Shown: positions 53,686-61,812 of the stretch, in pieces
Numbering within the stretch: position 1 is the stretch's first letter
Layout of the letters: the number at the start of each line of letters is the position of its first letter
Assembly (NCBI GenBank): GCA_028818695.1
Contig: JAPPNK010000021.1
Coordinates: forward strand, 1-64,000
Source of the DNA: Candidatus Poribacteria bacterium
GTDB taxonomy: Bacteria; Poribacteria; WGA-4E; GCA-2687025
Direction of reading: 5' to 3'
DNA: 64,000 nt
Notes under the pieces: model-generated
Database searches by the model: none
What the model saw: only the letters and a program-made list of their open reading frames with translations
Told to the model about the DNA's origin: nothing
Program-made: the position numbers and the translations under genes

Positions 53686-54804
53686 ATGAGGAAACAGAAC
53701 GCCTTATGGGCATGCGTCGCGGCATTCTTGATATTGACAGGCTGCGGCGACAAAGCGCGCAAGGACGCCTACTACCCAGTCATTGGCAGCGGCGCCATCC
53801 TTGCGCTCGCGTTCTCTCCGGACGGAAAGACGCTCGCCAGCGGACACTACAGGGTGCATCGCTCTCAGACGGAAGCTCGGTTGTGGGACGTGAAAACAGG
53901 AGAAAAGAAAGCGACTCTGGAGGGGCATCATAATAGAATCGGAACGCTGACATTCTCTCCGGACGGAAAGACGCTCGCCAGCGGCGCCTCCGACAGAACG
54001 GCGCGGCTATGGAGTGCCGAAACAGGAGAGCCAATCCAAACCTTTACCACAACGACGACGGCCAGCGGCGTTCCAGCATGGCGCATCGTTTCCGCCGCAT
54101 TCGCCGCCGATGGAAAAAACCTCGCGGCAATTGACAACTTCGGAGGCGTCATCGTTTGGAACCCAGACACGGGCAGTCCAGCAAGAAATCCGATACAGAT
54201 ATCGACGATGCAGATACGGCTCACCGGCATTGATGTCTCAGCCTTTTCGCCCGACGGGCAACTGATTGCTGTCAACGAAATGAGGGGGAAAGTTCTCCTC
54301 ATGGACGCGGTTACAGGCGAACATATCCGCGTTATGAAAGGCCATTCGTATCGCATTCATGCGCTCGCCTTCTCACCCGACAGCTCAACGCTTGCCAGCG
54401 GCAGTTTTGACTGGTCAATACTGCTTTGGGACCCTTACACAGGCAAGCGGCTCAAACGGCTCAAAGGGCATGAAAGCAGAGTACTGTGCTTGGCGTTTTC
54501 GCCGGACGGAAAAACGCTTGCCAGCGGCTGCATTTCTCCGCGGAAAGAGACGATAGACTGGCTTAGACTGAAAGGTGAGCGCGGGAAAATAATGGATTTA
54601 AAACACGGCGATTTAAGCGAAGAAACGCTGCGCCTTTGGGATGTGAAGACAGGCGCCCATCTGAAAACGCTGGACGGCCATAAAATGGCGGTCTGGTCGG
54701 TCGCGTTCTCTCCGGACGGAAAAACGCTCGCCAGCGGCGGCGCGGATCAAACCGTTCGCATCTGGAACGTGAAAACGGGGGAACTGATCAAGACGCTCAA
54801 ATGA
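53686..54804 (+). CDS. WD40-repeat lipoprotein 3 (one propeller)
   Basis: A 372-residue lipoprotein: leader LWACVAAFLILTGC with lipobox LTGC, then about seven to eight blades, one propeller. One blade carries an insert (about residues 285-310, ISPRKETIDWLRLKGERGKIMDL). Ends exactly with the motif [33 protein letters not shown], whose DNA recurs at the end of the minigene at 56054. AAAAGGA 7 bases before the ATG. Last gene of the run that starts with the Gfo gene. Confidence 0.85.
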   Translation: MRKQNALWACVAAFLILTGCGDKARKDAYYPVIGSGAILALAFSPDGKTLASGHYRVHRSQTEARLWDVKTGEKKATLEGHHNRIGTLTFSPDGKTLASGASDRTARLWSAETGEPIQTFTTTTTASGVPAWRIVSAAFAADGKNLAAIDNFGGVIVWNPDTGSPARNPIQISTMQIRLTGIDVSAFSPDGQLIAVNEMRGKVLLMDAVTGEHIRVMKGHSYRIHALAFSPDSSTLASGSFDWSILLWDPYTGKRLKRLKGHESRVLCLAFSPDGKTLASGCISPRKETIDWLRLKGERGKIMDLKHGDLSEETLRLWDVKTGAHLKTLDGHKMAVWSVAFSPDGKTLASGGADQTVRIWNVKTGELIKTLK

Positions 54805-54840
54805 AACCAAACAATGCGCGGAATGAACCCGTTTAAATTC

Positions 54841-54890
54841 CGTTCCCGCGGAATATCATCGCCTTCAGGCGCTGCTCAATATCTGCCCGC
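54841..54890 (+). repeat. Family A right-end fragment C1
   Basis: Contains ATATCATCGCCT (54853-54864), shared with the right arm of A2, then GGCGCTG and TGCCCGCCC directly before TTGACG. TGCCCGCCCATTGACG is found after copy A1 too, so the -35 box belongs to the shared sequence. Nearly the same 110-base stretch precedes 56532. Confidence 0.6.
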
Positions 54891-54893
54891 CCG

Positions 54894-54921
54894 TTGACGA
54901 ACGTTCAAAAACGTCTATAAT
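54894..54921 (+). promoter_or_regulatory. Promoter of WD40 gene at 54957
   Basis: TTGACG (54894-54899), 16-base spacer, TATAAT (54916-54921), a strong consensus. Repeated with two changes at 56469-56496. Leader of about 30 bases with AGAAGGAGG before the ATG. Confidence 0.75.
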
Positions 54922-54956
54922 CGACATGAAAGCGGAATGCGCAGAAGGAGGCGCCC

Positions 54957-56012
54957 ATGAACAAATATCGGAACCGAGTCGTCATGGCGGCGGCCGCAGC
55001 GGCGCTGTTCATGGCTAGCGCCCGCGCGCATGAAGACGCCGTTTCCTATCCCAGCGTCATGCTGATTGGACATACCGCGTCCGTTAGGGCGGTCGCGTTC
55101 TCGCCGGACGGCAAAACGCTCGCCAGCGGCAGTTTCGACGCGACGATTCGGCTGCGGGACGTCAACACCTATAAAGCGACAGCGCTGAAAGGGCATGAAT
55201 ACGGCGTCTACTGCCTCGCCTATTCGCCGGACGGCAAGACGCTCGTCAGCGGCGGCATCGATTCGACGGCGCGCGTCTGGGATCTGAAAACAGGCAAAAC
55301 CGTCCAAACTTACGCGGAGCATCAAAACACGATCATGCGCATTGCGTACTCCCCTGACGGAAAAAAGATTGTCAGCGGCGATCTTGAGGGAACCGTCTCT
55401 CTTTGGAAGGTCGGCGCGGGAGAGACGATCCATCGTTGGAGCGTTGAAGCGGAAGACGAGGAGGAAAAGAACAGCTATATCCAAGCGATCGCGTATTCGC
55501 CGGACGGCAAAACGATCGCCGCCAGCCGAGGCGTATGGGAATCGGTCATCCTCTTATGGGATTCAGAGACGGGCGAGTTGAAACGAACCTTCACGGCGCA
55601 TCGATCTGACGTCAACGCCGTTCAGTTTTCGCCCGACGGAAAGTTCATCGCCAGCGCCGGCGGCAACGCCATTTTGGTCTGGGGCGTCAACAATGATCAG
55701 AAGTTCAAGATTCAAGTCAACCCCCAGGACGCGCCTGATCCGAAGTTGAGCGATCGGATCTACGCCTTGGCGTATTCGCCGGACGGCAAGACGCTCGCCA
55801 GCGGAGGAGCCGACTCCATCATACGCCTTTGGGACCTTGAAACAGGGGTTTTGAAGGCGGCGCTGGAGGGGCATACGGGAACGATCTATTCGCTCGCGTT
55901 CTCGCCGGACGGCAGGACGCTTGCCAGCGGCGCAGGGCAGATGCAATGGAATCTCCCCAAAGACCGCACGGTACGCCTCTGGAGACTAGACGAAAACGGC
56001 GGCGGGAGTTGA
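54957..56012 (+). CDS. Periplasmic WD40-repeat protein A
   Basis: A 351-residue exported protein: signal peptide (about 1-24, [17 protein letters not shown], cleavage after ARA), no lipobox Cys, then seven blades, one complete propeller. Blade ends include [15 protein letters not shown] and RLWDLETG. Strong ribosome site. It has its own strong promoter rather than reading from the upstream operon. Paralogous to the gene at 56532, about two-thirds identical by eye. Confidence 0.88.
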   Translation: MNKYRNRVVMAAAAAALFMASARAHEDAVSYPSVMLIGHTASVRAVAFSPDGKTLASGSFDATIRLRDVNTYKATALKGHEYGVYCLAYSPDGKTLVSGGIDSTARVWDLKTGKTVQTYAEHQNTIMRIAYSPDGKKIVSGDLEGTVSLWKVGAGETIHRWSVEAEDEEEKNSYIQAIAYSPDGKTIAASRGVWESVILLWDSETGELKRTFTAHRSDVNAVQFSPDGKFIASAGGNAILVWGVNNDQKFKIQVNPQDAPDPKLSDRIYALAYSPDGKTLASGGADSIIRLWDLETGVLKAALEGHTGTIYSLAFSPDGRTLASGAGQMQWNLPKDRTVRLWRLDENGGGS

Positions 56013-56053
56013 TCGACAGACGGCGTATCATCAACATGAGACAGAGGGCGTCT

Positions 56054-56287
56054 ATGAAAAAATCTTGGGATCGAGCAATCATGACAGCGGCGGCGCTGCT
56101 GGCGATCAACGCGCAGGCGCACAACCCACCGGAATCCTACCGAAGCTCCATCTTGATTGGACATACCGCATCCGTTTGGGCGGTCGCATTCTCGCCGGAC
56201 GGAAACACGCTCGCCAGCGGCGGGGCAGATCAAACCGTTCGGATCTGGGATGTGAAAACGGGGGAACTGATCAAGACGCTCAAATGA
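56054..56287 (+). pseudogene. One-blade WD40 remnant (chimeric minigene)
   Basis: A 77-codon frame: ATG with AGAGGG upstream, an intact signal peptide resembling those of the flanking WD40 genes ([12 protein letters not shown]), the segment [21 protein letters not shown] shared with them, then [23 protein letters not shown] plus the following stop and AACAATGCGCGGAATGA, shared with the end and 3' flank of the gene at 53686. This looks like a recombination product between a 5' part of one WD40 gene and a 3' part of another. A single blade cannot close a propeller, so it is probably non-functional, though translation is possible. Confidence 0.7.
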
Positions 56288-56409
56288 AACCTAACAATGC
56301 GCGGAATGAAAAAGCCATGATCAAACGGCGTCTGGCGGCTCTCGCCCGCCTCCCGGTAAACGCCATTCCCGCCCCTTCATCCGGTCATCCCGCGCGCTCA
56401 TTCCCGTTT

Positions 56410-56465
56410 AAATTCTGTTCGCGCGAAATATCATCGCCTTCAGGCGCTGGTCAATATCTGCCCGC
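56410..56465 (+). repeat. Family A right-end fragment C2
   Basis: Second copy of the C1 stretch: TTTAAATT, ATATCATCGCCTTCAGGCGCTG and TGCCCGCCC just before TTGACG. Between the minigene stop and this copy lie about 98 bases that are absent from the equivalent place near 54830. Confidence 0.6.
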
Positions 56466-56468
56466 CCT

Positions 56469-56496
56469 TTGACGAATGTTCAAAAACGTCTATAAT
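56469..56496 (+). promoter_or_regulatory. Promoter of WD40 gene at 56532
   Basis: TTGACG (56469-56474), 16-base spacer, TATAAT (56491-56496). Duplicate of the promoter at 54894. Confidence 0.75.
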
Positions 56497-56531
56497 CGAC
56501 ATGAAAGCGGAATACGCAGAAGGAGGCGCCC

Positions 56532-57596
56532 ATGAACAAATATCGGAACCGAGTCGTCATGGCGGCGGTCGCAGTGGCGCTGCTCACGACGAACGCCCGC
56601 GCGCATGAAGACGCCGTTTCCTACCCCAGCATCATACTGATTGGACATACCGCATCCGTTGAGGCGGTCGCGTTCTCGCCGGACGGCAAGACGCTTGCCA
56701 GCAGCAGCTATGATGAGACGATTCGGCTGCGGGATGTTGACACCTACAAGGCGACGAAGCTGGACGGGCATGAAAAAGGAACGCTTAGCCTTGCCTATTC
56801 GCCGACCGGAAACGCTCTCGCCAGCGGCGGCAGAGATTCAACGGCCCGCATCTGGAACCCTAAAACAGGGGAAGCCGTCCAAACCTATACTGGCCATCAA
56901 GATTCGGTCATATCTCTCGCGTACTCCCCCGACGGCAAGACGATTGTCAGCGGCAGCTACGATGAAACCATTCATCTATGGAACATCGAAACGGGAGAGA
57001 TCGTCCATCTTTGGAGCCTCAAAGCAAAAGAGAAGGACGAAAAGAACAAACGCATAAAATATATCCAAAAGGTCGCGTTTTCGCCGGACGGCAAAACGAT
57101 CGCCGGCTGCATCGGTGGACAAGTCTCTCCCATTTATCTATGGGATGTTGAGACAGGTGAGATGAAACGAGCCTTCAAAGAGCATCGGAAAGAAGTGAAC
57201 GACATTGTGTTCTCGCCCGACGGAAAGTTCATCGCCAGCGCCGGCGACGACGAAGGCAAAATACTGGTCTGGGGCGTCGAGACCGACCAGATGATTGTTC
57301 TCCAGATCGATCCTTCGGAAACGCAGAGCATCTTTGTGAGCGACGATATCCTATCCTTGGCGTATTCGTCGGACGGCAAGACGATCGCCAGCGGCGGACG
57401 CGACACTTTCGTACGTTTGTGGGATGTCGAAACGGGCGCCTTGAAGGCGAAACTGACGGGTCATACTGGAGATGTTAACTCGCTCGCGTTTTCGCCGGAC
57501 GGCAAGACGCTCGCCAGCGCCGGCGGCATCTCGCAGAATCGCAATCAACCCGACGACAGAACAGTTCGTATATGGAACCTAACCAAAAGCGAGTGA
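56532..57596 (+). CDS. Periplasmic WD40-repeat protein B
   Basis: A 354-residue exported protein: signal peptide ending [15 protein letters not shown], then seven blades, with blade endings IRLRDVD, RIWNPKTGE, HLWNIETGE and RLWDVETGA. Paralogue of 54957 from promoter to C-terminus. It differs in an extra Lys-rich loop (AKEKDEKNKRIKYIQK). Three bases separate its stop from the next gene (57600), which links the WD40 array to the MoxR pair in one transcript. Confidence 0.88.
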   Translation: MNKYRNRVVMAAVAVALLTTNARAHEDAVSYPSIILIGHTASVEAVAFSPDGKTLASSSYDETIRLRDVDTYKATKLDGHEKGTLSLAYSPTGNALASGGRDSTARIWNPKTGEAVQTYTGHQDSVISLAYSPDGKTIVSGSYDETIHLWNIETGEIVHLWSLKAKEKDEKNKRIKYIQKVAFSPDGKTIAGCIGGQVSPIYLWDVETGEMKRAFKEHRKEVNDIVFSPDGKFIASAGDDEGKILVWGVETDQMIVLQIDPSETQSIFVSDDILSLAYSSDGKTIASGGRDTFVRLWDVETGALKAKLTGHTGDVNSLAFSPDGKTLASAGGISQNRNQPDDRTVRIWNLTKSE

Positions 57597-57599
57597 ACG

Positions 57600-58940
57600 A
57601 TGCATAAAGCGGCGCGTCCATTTTTAAAACGAGCGCGGATGCGGGCTGCCTTGCGCGGCGCGCTGTACGGCTCTTTTCTCGGCTCTGCAGCTCTTTTTGC
57701 CGCGCTGACGGCTGGACAGCTCATGCGTTTTCCGTTCGCTTTTGTTTCAGGCGCGGCGCTGTTTGCGGCATGCGTCGCCGCCGGCGCCTTTTTTTTCTTT
57801 AAAAAAGCGCGCGCCGCGCAGCCGATACTGGAGGAAATCGACCGCTTTTACGACCTGAAAGACCGCGTCCAAACCGCCTATGCGCTCGAAACGGACGGCG
57901 CCTCCGCCGACATGGAAAAAGCGCAGATCGCCGACGCGGCGGAGCGGCTCTCCAACGCGGACGCGAAGGCATGGATTCCGCGCCTCTTGCCGCGCTGGGC
58001 GTGGACGTCTCCATGCGCGCTGCTTCTGGCATGCGTTCCGCTGCTGCTGCCTCCGCCAGCGCCCGATCCAAACGCGATGACCGACGACGAAAGAATCGCC
58101 GCGATTGAAGCCGCCAATGCGCTCTCCAAGGACGACAGCGAAGCTGAACAGAAGCTGAAACGCGCCGAGACGCTCCGCGAGGCGTTTGCGGCGCTGGCGG
58201 AAGCCGAAAAGCGGGCTGAAGAGTCGGCGCAGAGCGCGGAGGCGCTGGCAACGGCGCAGAAAACGCTGGCGCAAGACAAGCCGCTTTCAGACGCCCTGCG
58301 CGGCGCGGCGGCAGAGCCTCCTCCAGACCTGGCGGAGCGGCTGCGCGCCCTGCGCGACGCGCTCGCCTCCAATCCGTCGGCTGAGGCGGTTTTGGACGCG
58401 CTCGCCGGCATCGAAACGGCGGCCGTCTCCGAGGCGAAGCTGAACGCGATCGCCGACGCGCTGCGCCAACTAGAACGGCGCGCCGATCCGAACGCCGCCG
58501 AAACCTTGAAACGCATACAAGCGCAGAAACGCAAACTTGCCGCCGCCGCTCTCAACTCCCCCCTTCAAAACGGCAGCCCAAGCGGACAGACCGCCGGCGG
58601 AAACAACGCAGGTACCGATCTCGACAACAACCCTTCCGCGCGGACGCCGGCAGACCTTCCTGAAGCGACGCTTCAAAAAAACGCGCAGCTCATTTTAGAA
58701 ACGCTGGAAAACGCCGGGGCGCGCCAAGAGACGGTCTATTCATCGAAAAAAGAGAGCGGAAAACCGGACTCCGAGCCTGAGCTGCTTCCGTTCAAACAGG
58801 CGGCGCTGAACGCTTCCCGCTCCGCCCTGAAAAACGCGGAAGCGGGAGCCGTCAACGCCGAAAGGCTCCCTGCCGCTTACCGCGACCGCATTCGGAGATA
58901 CTTCAAGGCTGTCGAAGCGGCGGCGCGGAACATGCCATGA
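57600..58940 (+). CDS. Membrane protein with coiled-coil, MoxR-linked
   Basis: A 446-residue protein with three hydrophobic segments (about 20-40, 45-68 and 133-153), then a long Ala/Glu/Lys-rich helical region (about 165-325) likely to form coiled coils, a Gly/Asn-rich hinge and a C-terminal helix YRDRIRRYFKAVEAAARNMP. The EYRD.IRRYF-type ending is common in proteins next to moxR in several phyla, an observation from general knowledge. Function unknown; probably a membrane partner of the ATPase. Overlaps moxR by 4 bases (ATGA). Confidence 0.7.
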   Translation: MHKAARPFLKRARMRAALRGALYGSFLGSAALFAALTAGQLMRFPFAFVSGAALFAACVAAGAFFFFKKARAAQPILEEIDRFYDLKDRVQTAYALETDGASADMEKAQIADAAERLSNADAKAWIPRLLPRWAWTSPCALLLACVPLLLPPPAPDPNAMTDDERIAAIEAANALSKDDSEAEQKLKRAETLREAFAALAEAEKRAEESAQSAEALATAQKTLAQDKPLSDALRGAAAEPPPDLAERLRALRDALASNPSAEAVLDALAGIETAAVSEAKLNAIADALRQLERRADPNAAETLKRIQAQKRKLAAAALNSPLQNGSPSGQTAGGNNAGTDLDNNPSARTPADLPEATLQKNAQLILETLENAGARQETVYSSKKESGKPDSEPELLPFKQAALNASRSALKNAEAGAVNAERLPAAYRDRIRRYFKAVEAAARNMP

Positions 58941-59932
58941 GCAAGGCGGCGGAGCGGGTTCAAGAAGCGGCGCGTCGGTTTCAGGCTGCCCGCGCCGAGA
59001 TCGCCAAGGCGGTCGTCGGGCAGGAGGAGGCGGTGGACGGCGCGCTCACCGCCGCCCTCGCGGGGGGGCATGTACTGCTGGAGGGGGCGCCGGGTCTCGG
59101 CAAAACATCGCTGGTGAACGCGCTGTCGGACGCGCTCGGTCTGACGCAGCGGCGTATTCAGTTCACCCCCGACCTGATGCCGTCCGACATTTCAGGCTCG
59201 CGCATTCTCATGGAATCGGCGGACGGGAGCCGCGTTTTTGAGTTTCAAAAGGGGCCGGTGTTCGCCAACATGGTCTTGGCGGATGAGATCAACCGCGCCT
59301 CGCCGCGCACGCAGTCGGCGCTGCTGGAAGCGATGCAGGAACGCAGCGTCACCGACGGCAACGACACCTACGCGCTTGACGCGCCTTTTCTGGTCGCGGC
59401 GACGCAGAACCCGATCGAGATGGAAGGAACCTATCCGCTTCCGGAGGCGCAGCTGGACAGGTTCATGTTCAAGCTGATGGTGTCGTATCCGAGCGAGGCG
59501 CAGCTGGGCGAAATCTTAGAGCGGTCGGCGACAAATGCGCAGCCGTCCGTTCAGCCGGCGCTGGACGCCGAGGCGGTCTTGGAGTTTCAGTCGCTTGTGC
59601 GCGAGACGGTCATGCCGGCGCATGCGCGCGCCTATGTCGTCCGTTTGACGCTGGCGACGCACCCCAGCTCGGAGCATGCGCCTGAGTCGATTCGGCGGTA
59701 TGCGGCGTACGGGTCAAGTCCGCGCGGGGCGCAGGCTTTGGAGCTGGGCGCAAAGACGCGCGCCGCCGCGGACGGTCGCTTCAACGCCGCAATAGAGGAT
59801 GTGGACGCGGTCGCCGTCTGGGCTTTGCGCCACCGCATTCTGCTAAACTTCGATGGCGAGGCGGACCGCATTGATCCCGAAGACCTGGCGCGGGAGGCGC
59901 TAGAAACATGCCGCGCCGCCCGCCAAACATGA
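58937..59932 (+). CDS. MoxR-family AAA+ ATPase
   Basis: A 331-residue AAA+ protein of the MoxR group: Walker A GAPGLGKTS (50-58), Walker B VLADEINRA (113-121), sensor 1 ATQNPIEMEGTYPLPEAQLDRFMF and sensor 2 in SSPRGAQAL. MoxR ATPases act as chaperones on metal-binding or VWA-containing partners. The DUF58 and VWA genes that normally follow are absent; the next gene is a PhyH oxygenase on its own promoter. Confidence 0.95.
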   Translation: MSKAAERVQEAARRFQAARAEIAKAVVGQEEAVDGALTAALAGGHVLLEGAPGLGKTSLVNALSDALGLTQRRIQFTPDLMPSDISGSRILMESADGSRVFEFQKGPVFANMVLADEINRASPRTQSALLEAMQERSVTDGNDTYALDAPFLVAATQNPIEMEGTYPLPEAQLDRFMFKLMVSYPSEAQLGEILERSATNAQPSVQPALDAEAVLEFQSLVRETVMPAHARAYVVRLTLATHPSSEHAPESIRRYAAYGSSPRGAQALELGAKTRAAADGRFNAAIEDVDAVAVWALRHRILLNFDGEADRIDPEDLAREALETCRAARQT

Positions 59933-60017
59933 AGACGGACCTGCCTCTTCAGTTGCGCCATGAGAGCGGAAAAGCCGCCGCCCATCCGCCATCATTCCTT
60001 CAAAAGCCATGTCCCCG

Positions 60018-60060
60018 TGAAACAAGTTCTAAAATCAAAACATCGTCTGTAGAGAGCTCC
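60018..60060 (-). repeat. Family A fragment A3 (inverted)
   Basis: The reverse complement starts GG..CTCTACAGACGATG and matches the left 43 bases of A1. Sequence beyond that becomes GTCCCCGTGAAAC, as in B3. It ends 15 bases before the -35 at 60076. Confidence 0.65.
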
Positions 60061-60075
60061 TGTCTGGAAGGCTAG

Positions 60076-60104
60076 TTGACGCAAGGCGGCGGTACTTGTA
60101 TCCT
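60076..60104 (+). promoter_or_regulatory. Promoter of the second PhyH gene
   Basis: TTGACG (60076-60081), 17-base spacer, TATCCT (60099-60104). The first nine bases, TTGACGCAA, are those of the promoter at 1350. Leader about 45 bases; GGAGGG before the ATG. Confidence 0.6.
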
Positions 60105-60157
60105 AAGGAAGCCGTTGTATCATGCGGATGATTGTTAAACATTGCGGAGGGTCGTAG

Positions 60158-60958
60158 ATGGTCGCGTTGACGCCCGAACAGATCGAATTTTTTCACGAAA
60201 ACGGATTCGTCCGAATGGAGCAGGTGTATCCGCCCGATGAACTGAAGCGGATGCTGGACGAGCTGGAATATGTCATGGAGACCTTCGCCAACTGGAACGC
60301 GGCGTGGCGCGGTCCGTGGCGCGAGAAATACTTGGACAAAGAAGAGAATGAAAAAGCTGTCCTGGTGGCGATTCATGAGCTTCAGCATTATTCGTCCGCT
60401 TGGTCGAGAGCGTTGACGAAGCCGGACATAGGGGCGGCGGTTGCGAGCCTGCTGGAGACCGACTGCGTCGAGATGCACCACTGCACGCTGCATGCGAAGT
60501 CGCCGAGTACGGGCGCGCCGTTTCCAATGCATCAGGACGTTCCGTTTTACGCCCACTCGGACGGGCGCTACATCGACTCGCTGATCCATTTAGACGACGC
60601 AGACGAGAAGAGCGGAAACATCAAGTTTCTTGCGGGCAGCCACAAGAACGGCCCGCTTGACCATATACTGGGTCCAGACACGGCGCCGCACCTTCCGACA
60701 GACCAGTACCGCTTGGAGGATGCGGTGTCGGTTCCAGCGCGGGCGGGAGATGTGGTTCTGTTTCATCTTTGGACGGTTCACGGGTCTGCGGTGAACAACA
60801 GCGGGCGCTGGCGCCGCTTGGTGCGCGTCGGCTTCCGCGATCCGCGCAACGCCCAGGTGGCTGGTCAAGCGCTCGGCCGCCCTGGCATCGTCGTCCACGG
60901 CGTTCGCCCGAAAGTGGACGGTCAGAATGTGGATGTGTATGGAAATTGGAGCGGGTAG
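60158..60958 (+). CDS. Phytanoyl-CoA dioxygenase (PhyH) family protein
   Basis: A 266-residue Fe(II)/2-oxoglutarate oxygenase. The triad is H125-x-D127 in MHQDVPFYAH and H208 in WTVHGS, with R near 219 for 2-oxoglutarate. The N-terminal LTPEQIEFFHENGFVRME is typical of the family. Compact, close to the length of ectoine-hydroxylase-like members, but substrate unknown. Independent of the PhyH gene at 2889 (different length and sequence). Confidence 0.9.
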   Translation: MVALTPEQIEFFHENGFVRMEQVYPPDELKRMLDELEYVMETFANWNAAWRGPWREKYLDKEENEKAVLVAIHELQHYSSAWSRALTKPDIGAAVASLLETDCVEMHHCTLHAKSPSTGAPFPMHQDVPFYAHSDGRYIDSLIHLDDADEKSGNIKFLAGSHKNGPLDHILGPDTAPHLPTDQYRLEDAVSVPARAGDVVLFHLWTVHGSAVNNSGRWRRLVRVGFRDPRNAQVAGQALGRPGIVVHGVRPKVDGQNVDVYGNWSG

Positions 60959-61014
60959 AGACGGCTGCGCGGCCGATCCGCCCGTCAAAACTCAACAAAC
61001 TAAGGAGAATATTC

Positions 61015-61812
61015 ATGCGTTCGATAGTCCGTAAGGCGTTCATTGGGACCGCCGTTCTCATTCTTGCTGCCGGGTGCGGGAGCAAGGAGCTTCCGCCGCC
61101 CGACATGACGATGTCTTCGAAGATTGCCATCGCTCCATTTCTTTCCTCTTTCGATCCTCAGTTTGGGATGTTGACAGCGCGCGACCTCGGCAACCGTTTC
61201 CAGCTCCATTTTGAGCAGGTCAAGGAAGGGTACGAGGTTCTTTTTGACCAGTCCGAAGCGCTTCAACCGATCACGCAATCGATCGTGGACCTTGAGCTGA
61301 CCGAAGAAGAGATATTCGCCAATCCAGCGCTGGCGGGCAAGGTGGCTGAAAATCTTGGCGTTGACCTGCTAATTGTAGGCAGAATAGGAGAACCGCGGAT
61401 CACAATTAAAGAGGATACGACGCCTGTATATGACATGAGCAAAGCGGGGGGTCTCTCCGTTGCGGACACGAAGTATTTCATCACATGGCAGCGGGCGACG
61501 ATGAGGATTTGGCTCAAAGCCGTGAACCAGCAGGGCGAAGTGGTGTGGCAGACAGGCTCAACGCCGCCGGACGAAGCGAAAAGTTTCACGGGGCATATAC
61601 GATACGCGCGCGCTTACCAGTCCGCCGCGCCGGAACGTCCGCCCGTGTCGGAGGAGCAGATCATGTCGGACCTGCGGGAGGACGCATGGATGCGCATCGC
61701 CAATCGTCTGTTGCCTGAAGATTTTCCGAAAGTAGTGTCGCCTGCCTGGAAAGAGAAGCCGGCGGCGCATCATAGGTTCAAATCATCGGGTGGGTTCGTT
61801 GAGTTTCGATAA
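61015..61812 (+). CDS. Lipoprotein, CsgG/LpoB-like
   Basis: A 265-residue lipoprotein: leader GTAVLILAAGC with lipobox AAGC. The mature part has the pattern KIAIAPFLSSFDPQFGMLTARDLGNRFQLHF...NLGVDLLIVGRIGEPRITI...RATMRIWLKAVNQQGEVVWQTG found in CsgG/LpoB/GNA1162-type alpha-beta domains of envelope lipoproteins. Ligand unknown. The start at 61015 has AAGGAGA 7 bases upstream; the frame open upstream lies over the PhyH gene. Its stop overlaps the next frame. Confidence 0.7.
   Translation: MRSIVRKAFIGTAVLILAAGCGSKELPPPDMTMSSKIAIAPFLSSFDPQFGMLTARDLGNRFQLHFEQVKEGYEVLFDQSEALQPITQSIVDLELTEEEIFANPALAGKVAENLGVDLLIVGRIGEPRITIKEDTTPVYDMSKAGGLSVADTKYFITWQRATMRIWLKAVNQQGEVVWQTGSTPPDEAKSFTGHIRYARAYQSAAPERPPVSEEQIMSDLREDAWMRIANRLLPEDFPKVVSPAWKEKPAAHHRFKSSGGFVEFR

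Noticed and set aside
49549-57596. Regularly spaced repeats suggestive of a CRISPR array
   Set aside because: The repeats are coding WD40 motifs in frame, imperfect and without spacers.
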